From Liolophura sinensis (lineage: Eukaryota; Mollusca; Polyplacophora; Chitonida; Chitonidae): DNA of 60,000 bases. The stretch's first letter is position 1. Every line of letters begins with the position of its first letter. Below the pieces are notes generated by a model. It had not been told where the DNA came from. It saw nothing but the letters and a program-made list of their open reading frames with translations, and did no database searches. Made by a program: the position numbers and the translations under genes. Shown here one piece after another: positions 52,001 to 60,000 of the stretch. Where the stretch lies: the NCBI RefSeq assembly GCF_032854445.1, contig NC_088295.1, positions 77,220,028-77,280,027 of the forward strand, in the 5' to 3' direction.

Positions 52001-55000
52001 TGAATGGACCAAACAAGTCTACTCCGGTGATTGAAAATGGGGTGAGAGTTATCCTTTCTGGCGGCAAGTCTGTCGTCAGTGTGACGTGCAGGGCTTGTCG
52101 CAATTTGCGCCACACTACATAATCTCACACAATAGATCACTATATTTCGACCTTTGACGATCCAAAATCTCCCTCTGTTTTCACTTAGTGTCCTTTCAGG
52201 ACCAACTTGCCTCATTTGCAAATGTATTTCGATCTTGAGATGTCATGAGACGCTGGCAGTAGGATGGGATGAATCTGCTCATACCGAAGGCCGGATTTTC
52301 TCACGCTGCCTCCTACCGGGACCATTTCATTTTCTAGGAAAGGCGACAAATCCTGACAATTCGCCTTCCAATCTCCCAAACTCTGCTGAGCAATGATAAC
52401 CCAGCATCTCTCAGCGCGGTTTATTTCTTCTGGCTGCAACGCACCTGACAGTCGACTATCTGTTGTGACTGTTCTGCGTTCCTTTAAAATGCGAGCGTTG
52501 AGACAAAACCTGTGAACATAAGTTGTCACCCTGGTCAAACGTTGCCAGCAGCTGTAGTTGCTTGCATTGATCACTGGCTTCGTAACGTTCACCACAGCAA
52601 CGGGTTTTGCTTTCTTCTTCTCGCTGTCATCATCCAGAGTAGTCACTACTCCGACAGGCCATTTTTCTTCTAGTTCGTGATAAAAATCAGGACCATGCTT
52701 CCGTCTTCCATCCAGGTCACACACAGACGAACCTTTTGTCAGATCGTCTGCACTTGGTACAAACTTCAAGTTATCTGATCCCCATGTTGATTGTATCTCC
52801 AACACTCGAACCCCACAAAATGCCTTGAATGCAGTTTTTTCGGACTGGATCACAATTTGAGAATCAAACCTCAGTGTAAGTCTCACTCGTTCACTTTGAA
52901 CTCCATCAGTAGCGTTCTTGCGAGTCTGGAGGCTACAAGGGCTCCTATCGACTCCGGCAATGATTCTTGCGTTTGGATCTCTTTCCGATGACCACATGAT
53001 AAAGTTCCCAGCGCCTGAAGCCTGAACGCTGCCATCGCAGGATAAAATGAAGTTCTAGGTTTCCAGCAGCATGTCAGCTTCAAGCTACAAGGAAATTCTA
53101 CCTTATCCAGTTCCTTGATCTCTTGGAAAAGCCTTTCCCTTCTAGCCTGAATTCTTGAGGTAACTTGTCATCCCAGTCGAATGTTTTCATTCTCTGGATG
53201 TCCTGTAGCCCGATAGATGATTTAATCGAGACCCACTGAGGCAAGTCACAAGGAATCAAACATTCCCGATATTCGGGATAACACCATCCATTTTGTCAGA
53301 ACACATGGGTCCACATCTTTAAATCTCTCTACAAATTCTACTTGATCACGTCTTTTTTGGGCGTTCCAGGCGACCCTCAGCCGTTGTTTGACCATCTTTC
53401 TTCAATGAAACTACATGAGACGTCTCTTTCGAAGACGGATTTTCCTCTTCCTTTCCTGGACTATGCCTTCGCCCGAACAATACCGCTTTTTCTATCCTGA
53501 AACTCCTGTGCTTAGGGTCTTGTCCAGCTGGTTCATTCTGGACACAGCATCCTGTTCCGAGGGGCAAGAATGGATCAGGCCTTCTAGATACTGACCCTGT
53601 TCAATTCCTCAAATAACTTCAATGCTCTTTTGTCGTCCTGGCACATCGGTTTTGCATCACATTTGCAATCAACATTCCTAACGTCTCCAGGGCGTAGAAC
53701 CTTTCCAGATCAACTGGCTGAATGAATCCGATTGAGCATACCGCAGCAGCACGCTTTGTCGAAACTGACCCAATTACTGACGTGGTGTGAGTGCGTTCAT
53801 CTGTCTATGGAACAGTTTTTCTTCGATCTGCAATCATCCAGGATATGCCCACGCACAGTACAAAAAAAACCCAGCCTGTGCCTTCTCACTATTTCTACTC
53901 GCTCATCGACTGCACAATCCACAAACTTCTGGCACACAGATAATTTTCTCACAGATATAAGACTTCAGGACTTGATTTCATATGATCTGAGTGTATCGCT
54001 TTGCGTTTATCCTTGGGTCCGATTTGTTCTGCTCTAGTGCCAGATTGTCGGTCTCCAAACTCCGCCCTTACCTGTTTTCTGATCGCATCACTCACCTGAT
54101 TTATTGTCGGAACCTGCCCTCTGTCCCGTATCTCAGCTGCCATGTGCTTCCAGTTGCCTATGAGAGACAGACGTTTCTCTATGTCATAGATTCTCGCTGG
54201 CATTTTTGCCAGCCTGGTACCCAGTTCTATCGAGAACAGAATACATTTTGTTACATCCACGGACATGTCAAGCAAACCCTATCTGTCTCTGTTTGTCAAC
54301 TTTTTCAAACATGCACGCGCAATGCTTTTGTTCTGGCCAAACTGATCCTTTAAGGATTTTAAAACCGTAACATACATCAAATCGCTTGCCCCTAAGCCTG
54401 AGATCGCGCGCTCCGCGTCGCCTGTGAAATGGATACCCAGCTGCGCTATTCCCATGACCTCAGGCAAATATTTTTTATCGTGTATGTAAATTTTAAATCT
54501 GTCTACAAAATCTACAAAGCTTAAGGGATCCTCGTCAAATTTATCTGACTTGAAGGGAAATCTCTGCTAGCCTCAAGCTTAAGAAGAGCTTCAGATACTG
54601 ACATTCACTAACTGGCGGTGGAATTACGATTTCCTGAAATTCTACTAAAGAACCTATCCAACAGTTTAAACACTATGAACCTGGCACCACGGGCTCTGGA
54701 ATCGATGGCATCTGGTACCTTGGTGAACGAGAGTCATGGCGACATCACGTCCAATTCGAGTAGCTCCCGTGACTCGTTCTTAGAATTAGACGAATCTCTG
54801 GACGACAAAGTCGACAAAGGAATCTCCGACTGCATCTCAGGCTGTGACGGACCGGGTATCGATTCGTCTGGGTTGTTGCCCGGCAGAAAAATGTCACCGA
54901 GTGAAAAAAAAACCTCCACGTCTTCTTCTATACAGTAAACATCATTGGAGAGATCGGCTTCAAACTGGTCGAGACATGCCATTTGACAGGAATGTACAAA

Positions 55001-58000
55001 ATCGTATAACTGACTGTGAATTTCACACGCGGTTGCGTAGTCAGCTTTGATTTTCTCTATAATCTGCTTCATACGTCTCCGGTTTTGATTGATTGAACTC
55101 ATCGATTTATCGCTAGCGTAATATTTGCCCATAATTGTTTTCGTTTATTTTTCCCCTAAGTTTCTTCGTCGCTAGACGAAGCTACATGGATATTGCCCTC
55201 TGCCCCGTTGTGCCTGTCACCCGGAGGGTCGTGTAATTCATAAGACGGACCACTGTCATTTTGCCTTGGCGGGCCATCGTCTAGATCCGACGGCGCTTCC
55301 CCTCTGCTGCGCCTCTCTGTGTTGCTCATCTCAGTCTTCTCCCATCTCACCAAGACCGGAACATCATATTAAAATTTGCCTCTAGGTCGGCACACTAATG
55401 CCGAGAATTTCCAGCAACTGTCATTATCCACTTTATGCAGTTTGCCGAACAACAAGTAACGCTGAACAACAGTAATAAACAGGTAGACAGGTGGACAATT
55501 CTGTAATACAGAAAGAACAAAAGAGAATTAAAACCATGAATTGCATTGACTATAGTGTTCGTATTACATGCAGTCAGTAGGATTTTGCTGTCAGCAACAA
55601 TTCCTGAATACTAAATAAATCAGTCAAGTCATGTGAAAACAGATGAACTACAATGTATATTACATACAGCTCAATGTCACACCGACTTACAACACTAACG
55701 CTATAAGCCCTGAACGGTACCCAATAATTTATTTGTAATGAAATGTTTATAAATTAAATTTAATAAAGTTTAATAAAGTTTAATCTCCTTTAGCTATAGA
55801 ACATGTCTCGTAAATGAAATGAAATCAAAGTTTATAAAACCTAGAAATGTCTCGGAAACTGGACTCATTATGACACAAAGGAAAATAAGTTGTATGAAAC
55901 GTGTGTCGATTTACTTTGAACAAATGTTTTCAAGAGAAAAATATGTAATACTGTACCGGTATATAAAAACGGACGGAACGCAGACCTTGAGTTTTGTACC
56001 TGAAGAGTGAATCTCTGTGGCAAACAAACAGCAACACAGCTACACAGATTGCTGAAAGCACCAGCACAACCCCCTCAAGTGATATGCCAACGTTTCGCTC
56101 GCTACCGCAACGCCACGGCGCATGACAGGCAATTACGCAAAAGGAATGTATCAACCACCCCCTAACCATCAAGCCTTACCAACGCCCCTCACCCCCCCCC
56201 CCCCCCCAACCCCCACGCCTGTTCTGAAATCGTCACACTTTACCATGAACACATTAGTGCGACATCATAAGATAGAAAATTAAAACATACAAGACCTCAA
56301 ACTTAGATTAAAGCCTGGATATGCAAATCAATTTGTATATTTGTGCCATTAATTCTACGTGCAATTTGCAAAGAACATTGAATGTTTGTGTCCCTCTATA
56401 GTTAAATCTACTATCCGGGAACACTGCAAATCTCCCATGGATGGGTGAACATGCATCTTCAAATATCTACGGTTCGTAGATTAGAAACGCAGAGGCGATA
56501 CATGAAGTGTTGTATGACGTGAAATGCGTTAATGAAAAGGACATGACGAAATGGAGCGTTGTAAGTCAATGCAAATATTGTACTTATGTCTAACACACAA
56601 TGATAGTTGGGCCCCTACCAACGACTGTAAGATAAGCAGAAGCCCGTGCCTCGTCCAGTGGAGTTTTTGCCGTGCATACATACTCCCCAGCATGTTTGAA
56701 CTGAGCACCTCGAATGTACAAACCGCCAGAGTTCTCTCCCGTGCCCTGAGGAAAAACAGAGCATACACTACACACAGAAAAGCACAGAACTGGTAACGAC
56801 TCGGTCACTATTCAGGGCAAACAGGGTTCATAATAGGTACAGTTCAAAACAGGCACAGTCCAGAGCAGTTACAGCTCAAATCAGACACACTCCATAGAAG
56901 TTAAAGTTCAAATCAGACAAAGTTAATAGCAGTTACAGATCTAATCAGACACAGTTTACAGCAGTTACAGAACAAATCAAATGCAGTTCATAAGCATGCA
57001 GACCGAAACAGTTCAATACAGGCACTGTCCAGAACAGACACAGCTTGCAGCAGATACAGTGTAAACCAGACACCGTAAAGAAAAACAAACTGAAGGAGGT
57101 AGAAAGAACCAGACTGCCAAATAGCCTGGGTACATTATGTCAAACTTCAGAAATAAAATCTAATAGCATTTCTTCGAGGAGCGCAGTGGCACTATTAATC
57201 TGCTGTAACTTGGCGTGTTTCCTTTTAAAGACTTTCTGACAGAATGGAAATGTACTCGGTATATTACCCATCCAAAATATGGATTGTTGGTGACGTCAAT
57301 GTCTCTGCCATTCAACGTCCACAAGTACACCATGTCATATACCGGATTGTAGGATGCCTGACAGAACATGAAGGTTGTCTCGTTCAGTAGAACACTCTTA
57401 GATGAAGGAGGCCGACTGATAGTTATACCGGCTGGAAACAACGTAAGTAAAGATAAGTATACCATTTTTCTCACCAGATTACTAACACTTATGTAGCATT
57501 TGAAATATCGATGATAATTTGTTTCAAGAATATAGGCTTACGTAATACGACAGAAACACGGCAATATTTATAATGTAGTAATTTGCCATTTCTGTACAAA
57601 ACATTTATCACATAACGAATGAATATGAATCACAGTATGTTAAATACCGTAAAATTAGCAAACATAGGCAAATGTATTCAATGAGATCAGGACAAGTTTC
57701 AAATGCAAAAGGGCAGCATATCACTGGACTCCAGACACATAATTATCATAATTTCGTCCCTATGTCGAGTTGAAAAACTCCAGATGTGGCGTAAATCATT
57801 CTCAGCCATGCAATTATGCATTATTACATTTGGTTAACTATACCAGTGTAACCATAAATTTTACCCAGCAGAATGGAATAAATGTTTTCAAAAGAGTAAA
57901 GATCGGCTCTTATTGGTTAACGGACAGGATGAAACTTATCACGGGTATCCAATGTACGCAATTTTCTGACAGGAACGCCTACATGTGTGACATTTTCCTT

Positions 58001-59844
58001 ACTGGTGACTGCGAGCGCTCCTTCACTGTAGCCTGACCCAGCCTGATTTGTTGCCGTGCACCTGTACTTTCCGGCGTCAGACGACTGTACCTGTGTCATC
58101 AACAGATTCCCGTTTCGTAATAGCCGTATTCTACCCGAAGTATCCCCTGCCACGAGCCCTAAATTAGCTCCATTTTTTGACCACGTAAATTCAGGGAATG
58201 GAGCCGCTTCCGGTTCACACAAATAGGTGACATTTCCACCCAAAGCGGCTTCCTGTGATGTCCGAAGAGGGAATTTTTCAAAGGTGGGCGCCAATGCTGT
58301 TGAAAAACCCAAAAGACATTTTAACAATGGATAAACAGGTGAGTAAACAAGCTATAAACCTTCCAGTTTCGGTATTGTCCATGTGTGAATGGTGGGTCAT
58401 TGAATTTGGAATCTCACAACTTTATTTACATATTCATTTCCTTACTGGCTCAAATTGTTAACACGCTGGGACGCTGGGACGCTGGGAATACCAGGCCTAC
58501 CACTGTGTTCGAATCGAGCCCTCCTTGTCTGAGGCTTAAAACATGTTTTTCAGCTACCCGGCGAAGGTAAATTGTTTACCCCGTGCACTCAGGTTTCCTC
58601 CACCAATTAATATGACCCTCATCATACCAATGAAAAAAGTCGCCAATCACCGATCAGTCAGTCAGCTATGTATCATAGACGTTAATCATGGAAAATTGCT
58701 AAATGTTTTAATCCTCTTCCACTTACATAAAACTCTAAGTTGAGCACTGGACACCGATGTTCCATACAAGTTGGTAGCCGAACATTGGTACATTCCATCG
58801 TGGCGGTCTGGGTTTAAATTCTTTATAATTAATACGTTGTGGGATACCTCTATTTCCCCTGCAACAGGCTGAATCACCTGACCGTTCTTAAACCATGAGT
58901 AGGTCGGATACGGTACACCTTTTGCTCCACAACGCCATGTCAGTTGGCTTCCAATATCGACATGCTTGTGTCTCAAAGGAAAGTTAAAAAAAGGTTTTGC
59001 TGAAAAAGAAAAGGTAAACTAAACCAAAAACTTATCGCCTAACAGAGAAAAATAAGGCTTTACTCTCAATCACATTGCAGACAAAAATGATTAAGTCGAA
59101 AGTATGAATAATAAATATTTGTACGAGTATAGTTTGTGTGCCTTTACTTGGTATCACAAAAATCTGATGTTTTACAGATGCCTACCGGAAATGACGACAT
59201 TGACAGTTTTCTCTGCTATGGCGGTTGAAGTCCGACGACAAGAACACTTATACTGGCCGCTGTCCTCTAGCTGAACGTTAGGGATGATCACGATTCGGTT
59301 ACTGTCTATAAACACCGCCCTGTCCGTGATGGGTCCATCCACACGTGACCACGAGTATATCAGAGGTGTCCTGAGGGAGGGGACATTTTATTAAAAACAT
59401 GTATTTATTTATTTGACTGATGGTTTGTCCACTACTCACTTATATGAGGCAATCAGATACCTGACACTCTATCTGACCACAGAAATAGCAGCGAAAGTTG
59501 ATCATTCGGACTTACCGATACTTTTATTACATCACATTATTTTTATTTCAAGCCTATTATACCAGACATCGTTTTAGAGAGTGTAGATGTTTGAAAAGAA
59601 TAATTTGATATCAAAACACACCACCCCCTCAAAAAAGGATAACGTGAAATGCGACGATAAATATATAAAATACCAGATGGCTATCTTCCATCCCGAATTT
59701 TAAACAGACGTGTTTCAAAACACTCGAAAATTCCTTACGTGCCATAAGCAAAACATTCCATGCGAAGCATTTGTCCTCTCAGTGGTGTGGCTGGGAATAC
59801 AGCGATGAAGTCACTGTGGATATCCGGACCCCACTCTCGGGCCG
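42918..59844 (-). CDS. CNTN: Contactin-like GPI-anchored Ig/FN3 adhesion protein (gene 2, 5'-partial, 16 exons visible)
   Basis: Contactins are neural cell-surface adhesion molecules with six Ig domains, four FN3 domains and a GPI anchor. The window shows Ig3 (two exons), Ig4 (one), Ig5 (one), Ig6 (two), FN3-1 (two), FN3-2 (three), FN3-3 (two), FN3-4 (two) and a last exon with a GPI-attachment signal. The 16 exons sum to 2,507 bp, about 834 codons, with all phases compatible and no stop or frameshift. The Ig4 opening AKPFF and the FN3-1 opening GPPGPPAGVQVDV are typical of contactins. No membrane helix plus tail follows, only a terminal hydrophobic stretch. Ig1-Ig2, the signal peptide and any N-terminal lectin-like domain lie right of the window. 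Whether the gene is a one-to-one CNTN ortholog cannot be told from here. Confidence 0.88.
43085..43560 (-). repeat. Minisatellite, about 65-bp unit with about 135-bp pairs
   Basis: On +: GATGATAATTAGACCCAGAG, AAGGCAATGGATCAGGGTCA alternates with GATGTTGATTAAACCCAGAG, GCTGTGGCCTAGCTATTG. About six units fill the last intron of gene 2. Confidence 0.8.
43698..43872 (-). CDS. CNTN: Gene 2 exon: FN3-4, second half
   Basis: Acceptor gttttgcag and donor GTT G|gtgagt, phase 0-1. LRYWLFNDDIRGARDIGVGK, then GLEKGYIYELRVLGYSNGGD, the FN3 Y.....A.N.G.G pattern. Confidence 0.9.
44121..44345 (+). mobile_element. SINE, diverged, in gene 2 intron
   Basis: GCTCTCGCCAATGCGGTCGT (degenerate head), TTTCCCCCGGGCTCTGCTTG, GTGCTGGCCACTGTCGTATA, GTGAAATATTCTTCTGTACG. 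Preceded by a G run at 44101-44117. Confidence 0.75.
44346..44919 (-). other. Rest of the FN3-4 intron
   Basis: AT-rich, no exon or repeat recognised. Confidence 0.5.
44920..45035 (-). CDS. CNTN: Gene 2 exon: FN3-4, first half
   Basis: Acceptor gtttcag and donor TAT AAG|gtaatt, phase 1-0. APRLYPTEVAVHSINGEHIR then GEEPLLGYK. Confidence 0.88.
45036..45572 (-). other. Intron between FN3-3 and FN3-4
   Basis: No exon or repeat was recognised. Confidence 0.5.
45573..45759 (-). CDS. CNTN: Gene 2 exon: FN3-3, second half
   Basis: Acceptor cttgacag and donor GAC G|gtaagt, phase 0-1. VNYYIADIDNPLKYSSTYPA then LYPGTFYWSGVQVYNTAGLG. Confidence 0.9.
45930..46051 (-). CDS. CNTN: Gene 2 exon: FN3-3, first half
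   Basis: Acceptor gtatacag and donor TAT CAG|gtaagt, phase 1-0. PTGMPTGVFCDPYNSTSIMV then HWTPVPNDRDFMKGRVLGYQ. Confidence 0.9.
46052..46612 (-). other. Intron between FN3-2 and FN3-3
   Basis: No exon or repeat was recognised. Confidence 0.5.
46613..46760 (-). CDS. CNTN: Gene 2 exon: FN3-2, third part
   Basis: Acceptor tccttcag and donor GGC A|gtaagt, phase 0-1. STVYGNSTFFATTVGVANYY then YEIKVQPFNIHGPGPNST. Confidence 0.9.
46761..47213 (-). other. Intron inside FN3-2
   Basis: No exon or repeat was recognised. Confidence 0.5.
47214..47303 (-). CDS. CNTN: Gene 2 exon: FN3-2, second part
   Basis: Acceptor atcccacag and donor TCA AAG|gtacag, phase 0-0, 90 bp. PLDESEHNGDGIGYNVFWRK then GVNLQTWSK. 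Confidence 0.88.
47304..47661 (-). other. Second intron inside FN3-2
   Basis: No exon or repeat was recognised apart from a poly-T run on + (about 47503-47528). Confidence 0.5.
47662..47756 (-). CDS. CNTN: Gene 2 exon: FN3-2, first part
   Basis: Acceptor acttgcag and donor TGG GAG|gtgaga, phase 1-0. DAYHTPGAPPSVAPEKVEGA then GLLTARWE. Confidence 0.88.
47874..48122. mobile_element. MITE-like element, internally deleted copy
   Basis: TTAAAGGAGCAGATAACTTT at one end and TTTTCTTCTCCTTTAA at the other. Shared interior with 12226-12773: GTGACACTATAGGCTGAAAA, GACTTCAGAACTAGTTCTCA, GCGGATTTTGGCGC. About 300 bp of the long copy's centre is absent. Confidence 0.7.
48738..48960 (+). repeat. R2 family, copy 6 (longest)
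   Basis: CAGCATCGAGGGAAAAACCA, GTTGAAATATGGCCTCTTGT, TTTATTCTAACTGTTCACGT, CTCCTTAGCACCACAGATCT, CCTCAAAATGCTGCGTTGTC. Confidence 0.65.
49035..49175 (-). CDS. CNTN: Gene 2 exon: FN3-1, second half
   Basis: Acceptor gtatttcag and donor TCA G|gtgacc, phase 1-1. IPDAETVEQGEDMRRYVVIG then LRPGNMYNFRMAAVNNLGQG. Confidence 0.9.
49419..49583 (-). CDS. CNTN: Gene 2 exon: FN3-1, first half
   Basis: Acceptor tctttccag and donor GGA A|gtatgt, phase 1-1. GPPGPPAGVQVDVRSITSYT, then SYVIQARTAFNRAWRYITG, strongly contactin-like. Confidence 0.92.
50050..50290 (+). repeat. R2 family, copy 7
   Basis: AACTGGTGACATCTGGCCTC, TTCTCAATTTAACTCAGCTT, AATTCTAGTTGTTCATGTAA, CAAAATGCTCCGTTGTGATC. Extends as far as the 48738 copy. 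Confidence 0.6.
50542..51511 (-). repeat. 3' LTR of the BEL/Pao element
   Basis: 970 bp, aligns with 55399-56131 along its whole length, with about 250 extra bases (about 50890-51160) absent from the other copy. Confidence 0.85.
51600..53340 (-). pseudogene. Pol remnant (RNase H linker to integrase)
   Basis: Read on -: a WDDKLP-type connector near 53190, a 261-aa open stretch (52997-52212) with VPSADDLTKG and HPILLPASHDISR, which are BEL/Pao RNase H-integrase landmarks, then an integrase core with ITGVDLFGPF and VIHLEIVDGFSTSAFLHALR. Stops interrupt all three parts. Confidence 0.75.
53730..55132 (-). pseudogene. Gag remnant
   Basis: An N-terminal 132-aa open stretch (55132-54734), then separate frames with a Pao-type gag helix region (54467-54279) and a zinc-knuckle remnant near 53950-53800 (CQKFVD, LGFFCTVRGHILDDC). 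Frame changes separate them. Confidence 0.7.
55399..56131 (-). repeat. 5' LTR of the BEL/Pao element
   Basis: 733 bp, shorter than its partner through an internal deletion. The boundary at 55399 matches 50542 (TGCCGAGAATTTCCAGCAAC on +). Confidence 0.85.
56191..56207. repeat. Poly-C tract
   Basis: A run of about 17 C just outside the LTR element. Length is prone to sequencing error. Confidence 0.8.
56619..56745 (-). CDS. CNTN: Gene 2 exon: Ig6, second half
   Basis: Acceptor tcctcag and donor GTT G|gtaggg, phase 0-1. GTGENSGGLYIRGAQFKHAG then EYVCTAKTPLDEARASAYLT, the Ig DxGxYxC region. Confidence 0.9.
56820..57075. repeat. Short-period satellite, about 16-bp unit
   Basis: ACAGTTCAAAACAGGC, ACAGTCCAGAGCAGTT, ACAGCTCAAATCAGAC: about 15 imperfect units in the intron splitting Ig6. 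Confidence 0.75.
57268..57431 (-). CDS. CNTN: Gene 2 exon: Ig6, first half
   Basis: Acceptor gtttccag and donor GGA TGG|gtaata, phase 1-0. TGITISRPPSSKSVLLNETT, FMFCQASYNP, VYLWTLNGRDIDV. Confidence 0.9.
57432..58002 (-). other. Intron between Ig5 and Ig6
   Basis: No exon or repeat was recognised. Confidence 0.5.
58003..58296 (-). CDS. CNTN: Gene 2 exon: Ig5
   Basis: Acceptor ttcaacag and donor ACC A|gtaagg, phase 1-1. LAPTFEKFPLRTSQEAALGG, YLCEPEAAPFPEFTWSKNG, DAGKYRCTATNQAGSGYSEG. A complete Ig domain on one exon. Confidence 0.93.
58297..58726 (-). other. Intron between Ig4 and Ig5, with SINE-like piece
   Basis: 58467-58640 on + contains a GTGTTCGAATCGAGCCC box B-like stretch, then GGCGAAGGTAAATTGTTTAC and TTTCCTCCACC, related to 4757-4866. 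A short GACGCTGG triplication precedes it. Confidence 0.5.
58727..58999 (-). CDS. CNTN: Gene 2 exon: Ig4
   Basis: Acceptor tctttttcag and donor TTA T|gtaagt, phase 1-1. AKPFFNFPLRHKHVDIGSQL, WRCGAKGVPYPTYSWFKNGQ, DGMYQCSATNLYGTS. A complete Ig domain. Confidence 0.93.
59186..59370 (-). CDS. CNTN: Gene 2 exon: Ig3, second half
   Basis: Acceptor tccctcag and donor TCC G|gtaggc, phase 2-1. TPLIYSWSRVDGPITDRAVF, then LEDSGQYKCSCRRTSTAIAE. Confidence 0.88.
59371..59738 (-). other. Intron inside Ig3
   Basis: No exon or repeat was recognised. Confidence 0.5.
59739..59844 (-). CDS. CNTN: Gene 2 exon: Ig3, first half
   Basis: Acceptor gattacag and donor GGC AC|gtaagg, phase 1-2. AREWGPDIHSDFIAVFPATP then LRGQMLRMECFAYG, the Ig3 B-strand with Cys. 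First visible exon. Earlier exons are off the window. Confidence 0.85.
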
Positions 59845-60000
59845 CTGTAATCACGGAAGTGAGCTAACATTTAGAAATTTATAACTAACACACTGAAATA
59901 TTGCACAAAAGTCAGTTTCACACACAACAGCGTTTCCATAAGTGAAGTTATGAAAACATTCTTTTTTCTCATTCCCTATCATAAATATGGCGTGTCTCAT

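Larger units (their letters stand above)
50542..56131 (-). mobile_element. Degenerate BEL/Pao-type LTR retrotransposon
   Basis: Direct terminal repeats (50542-51511 and 55399-56131) flank 3.9 kb with minus-strand gag and pol remnants. In element orientation the LTRs begin TGCCTGTCATGCG and end TCTCGGCA, the usual TG...CA. The interior has gag (about 55132-53730), an RT/RNase H connecting region (about 53340-52900) and an integrase region (about 52400-51650). It is broken by several stops and frame changes. The reverse-transcriptase core with its YxDD site was not found, so the element is internally deleted and inactive. No clear target-site duplication was seen (ACTAT versus ATTAC). Confidence 0.82.
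49584..56618 (-). other. 7-kb intron between Ig6 and FN3-1
   Basis: Contains R2 copy 7 (50050-50290), the BEL/Pao element (50542-56131) and a poly-C run (56191-56207). No host exon was seen. Confidence 0.8.

Noticed and set aside
54618-54938. 106-aa + strand ORF
   Set aside because: Antisense shadow of the minus-strand gag remnant.
50536-56136. Target-site duplication around the LTR element
   Set aside because: The five flanking bases (ACTAT and ATTAC) do not match, so no duplication is claimed.
55930-56172. 80-aa minus-strand ORF in the LTR
   Set aside because: Lies in LTR sequence, not conserved as an ORF in the partner LTR, no domain.

Overview
The window is animal nuclear DNA, most likely from a mollusc or another lophotrochozoan. 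The reasons are intron-rich genes with GT-AG junctions, extracellular domains coded on single phase-1 exons, microsatellites, a degenerate BEL/Pao-type LTR retrotransposon, and many copies of short repeats whose tails read like known molluscan SINE tails. The species cannot be fixed from the sequence alone. All gene models were built by eye from ORFs, splice signals and intron phases. Every junction used is phase-compatible, apart from two single-base frameshifts described below.

Layout. (1) Positions 1-39969, + strand: one very large, 5'-truncated gene for a mucin-like type I membrane protein of the MUC4/NIDO-AMOP-VWD class. About 57 exons and about 3,440 codons are visible. The order is EGF array A, SEA domain A, an EGF-like exon, a 2.2 kb Ser/Thr repeat (mucin) exon, a GCC2/GCC3-like Cys-rich exon, NIDO, AMOP, VWD and its C-terminal extension, a cadherin/Ig-like fold, an EGF, EGF array B, SEA domain B, an EGF-like exon, a transmembrane helix and a cytoplasmic tail. 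(2) 39970-42917: intergenic, between two genes that converge tail to tail. It holds SINE pieces and a long (TA)n. (3) 42918-59844, - strand: the 3' part of a contactin-like gene with Ig3-Ig6, four FN3 domains and a GPI-anchor signal. Its 5' end (Ig1-Ig2 and the signal peptide) lies beyond the right edge. Its 7 kb intron between Ig6 and FN3-1 carries a decayed BEL/Pao element on the same strand.

The most striking feature is a layered duplication in gene 1. Arrays A and B match exon for exon in type and order over 18 exons. The four SEA-proximal exons have identical lengths in both copies (113, 59, 182 and 88 bp). Each array is itself built from a five-exon cassette: two Ca-binding EGFs, one non-Ca EGF, one Ca-binding EGF, and one long 'WG..C' EGF pair. 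The cassette occurs 2.6 times per array. The mucin exon carries a recent 336-bp higher-order repeat made of four 84-bp (28-aa) units.

The two genes need not work together. Gene 1 looks like a large glycosylated epithelial or secretory-surface protein with two possible SEA self-cleavage points. Gene 2 is a neural-type GPI-anchored adhesion molecule.
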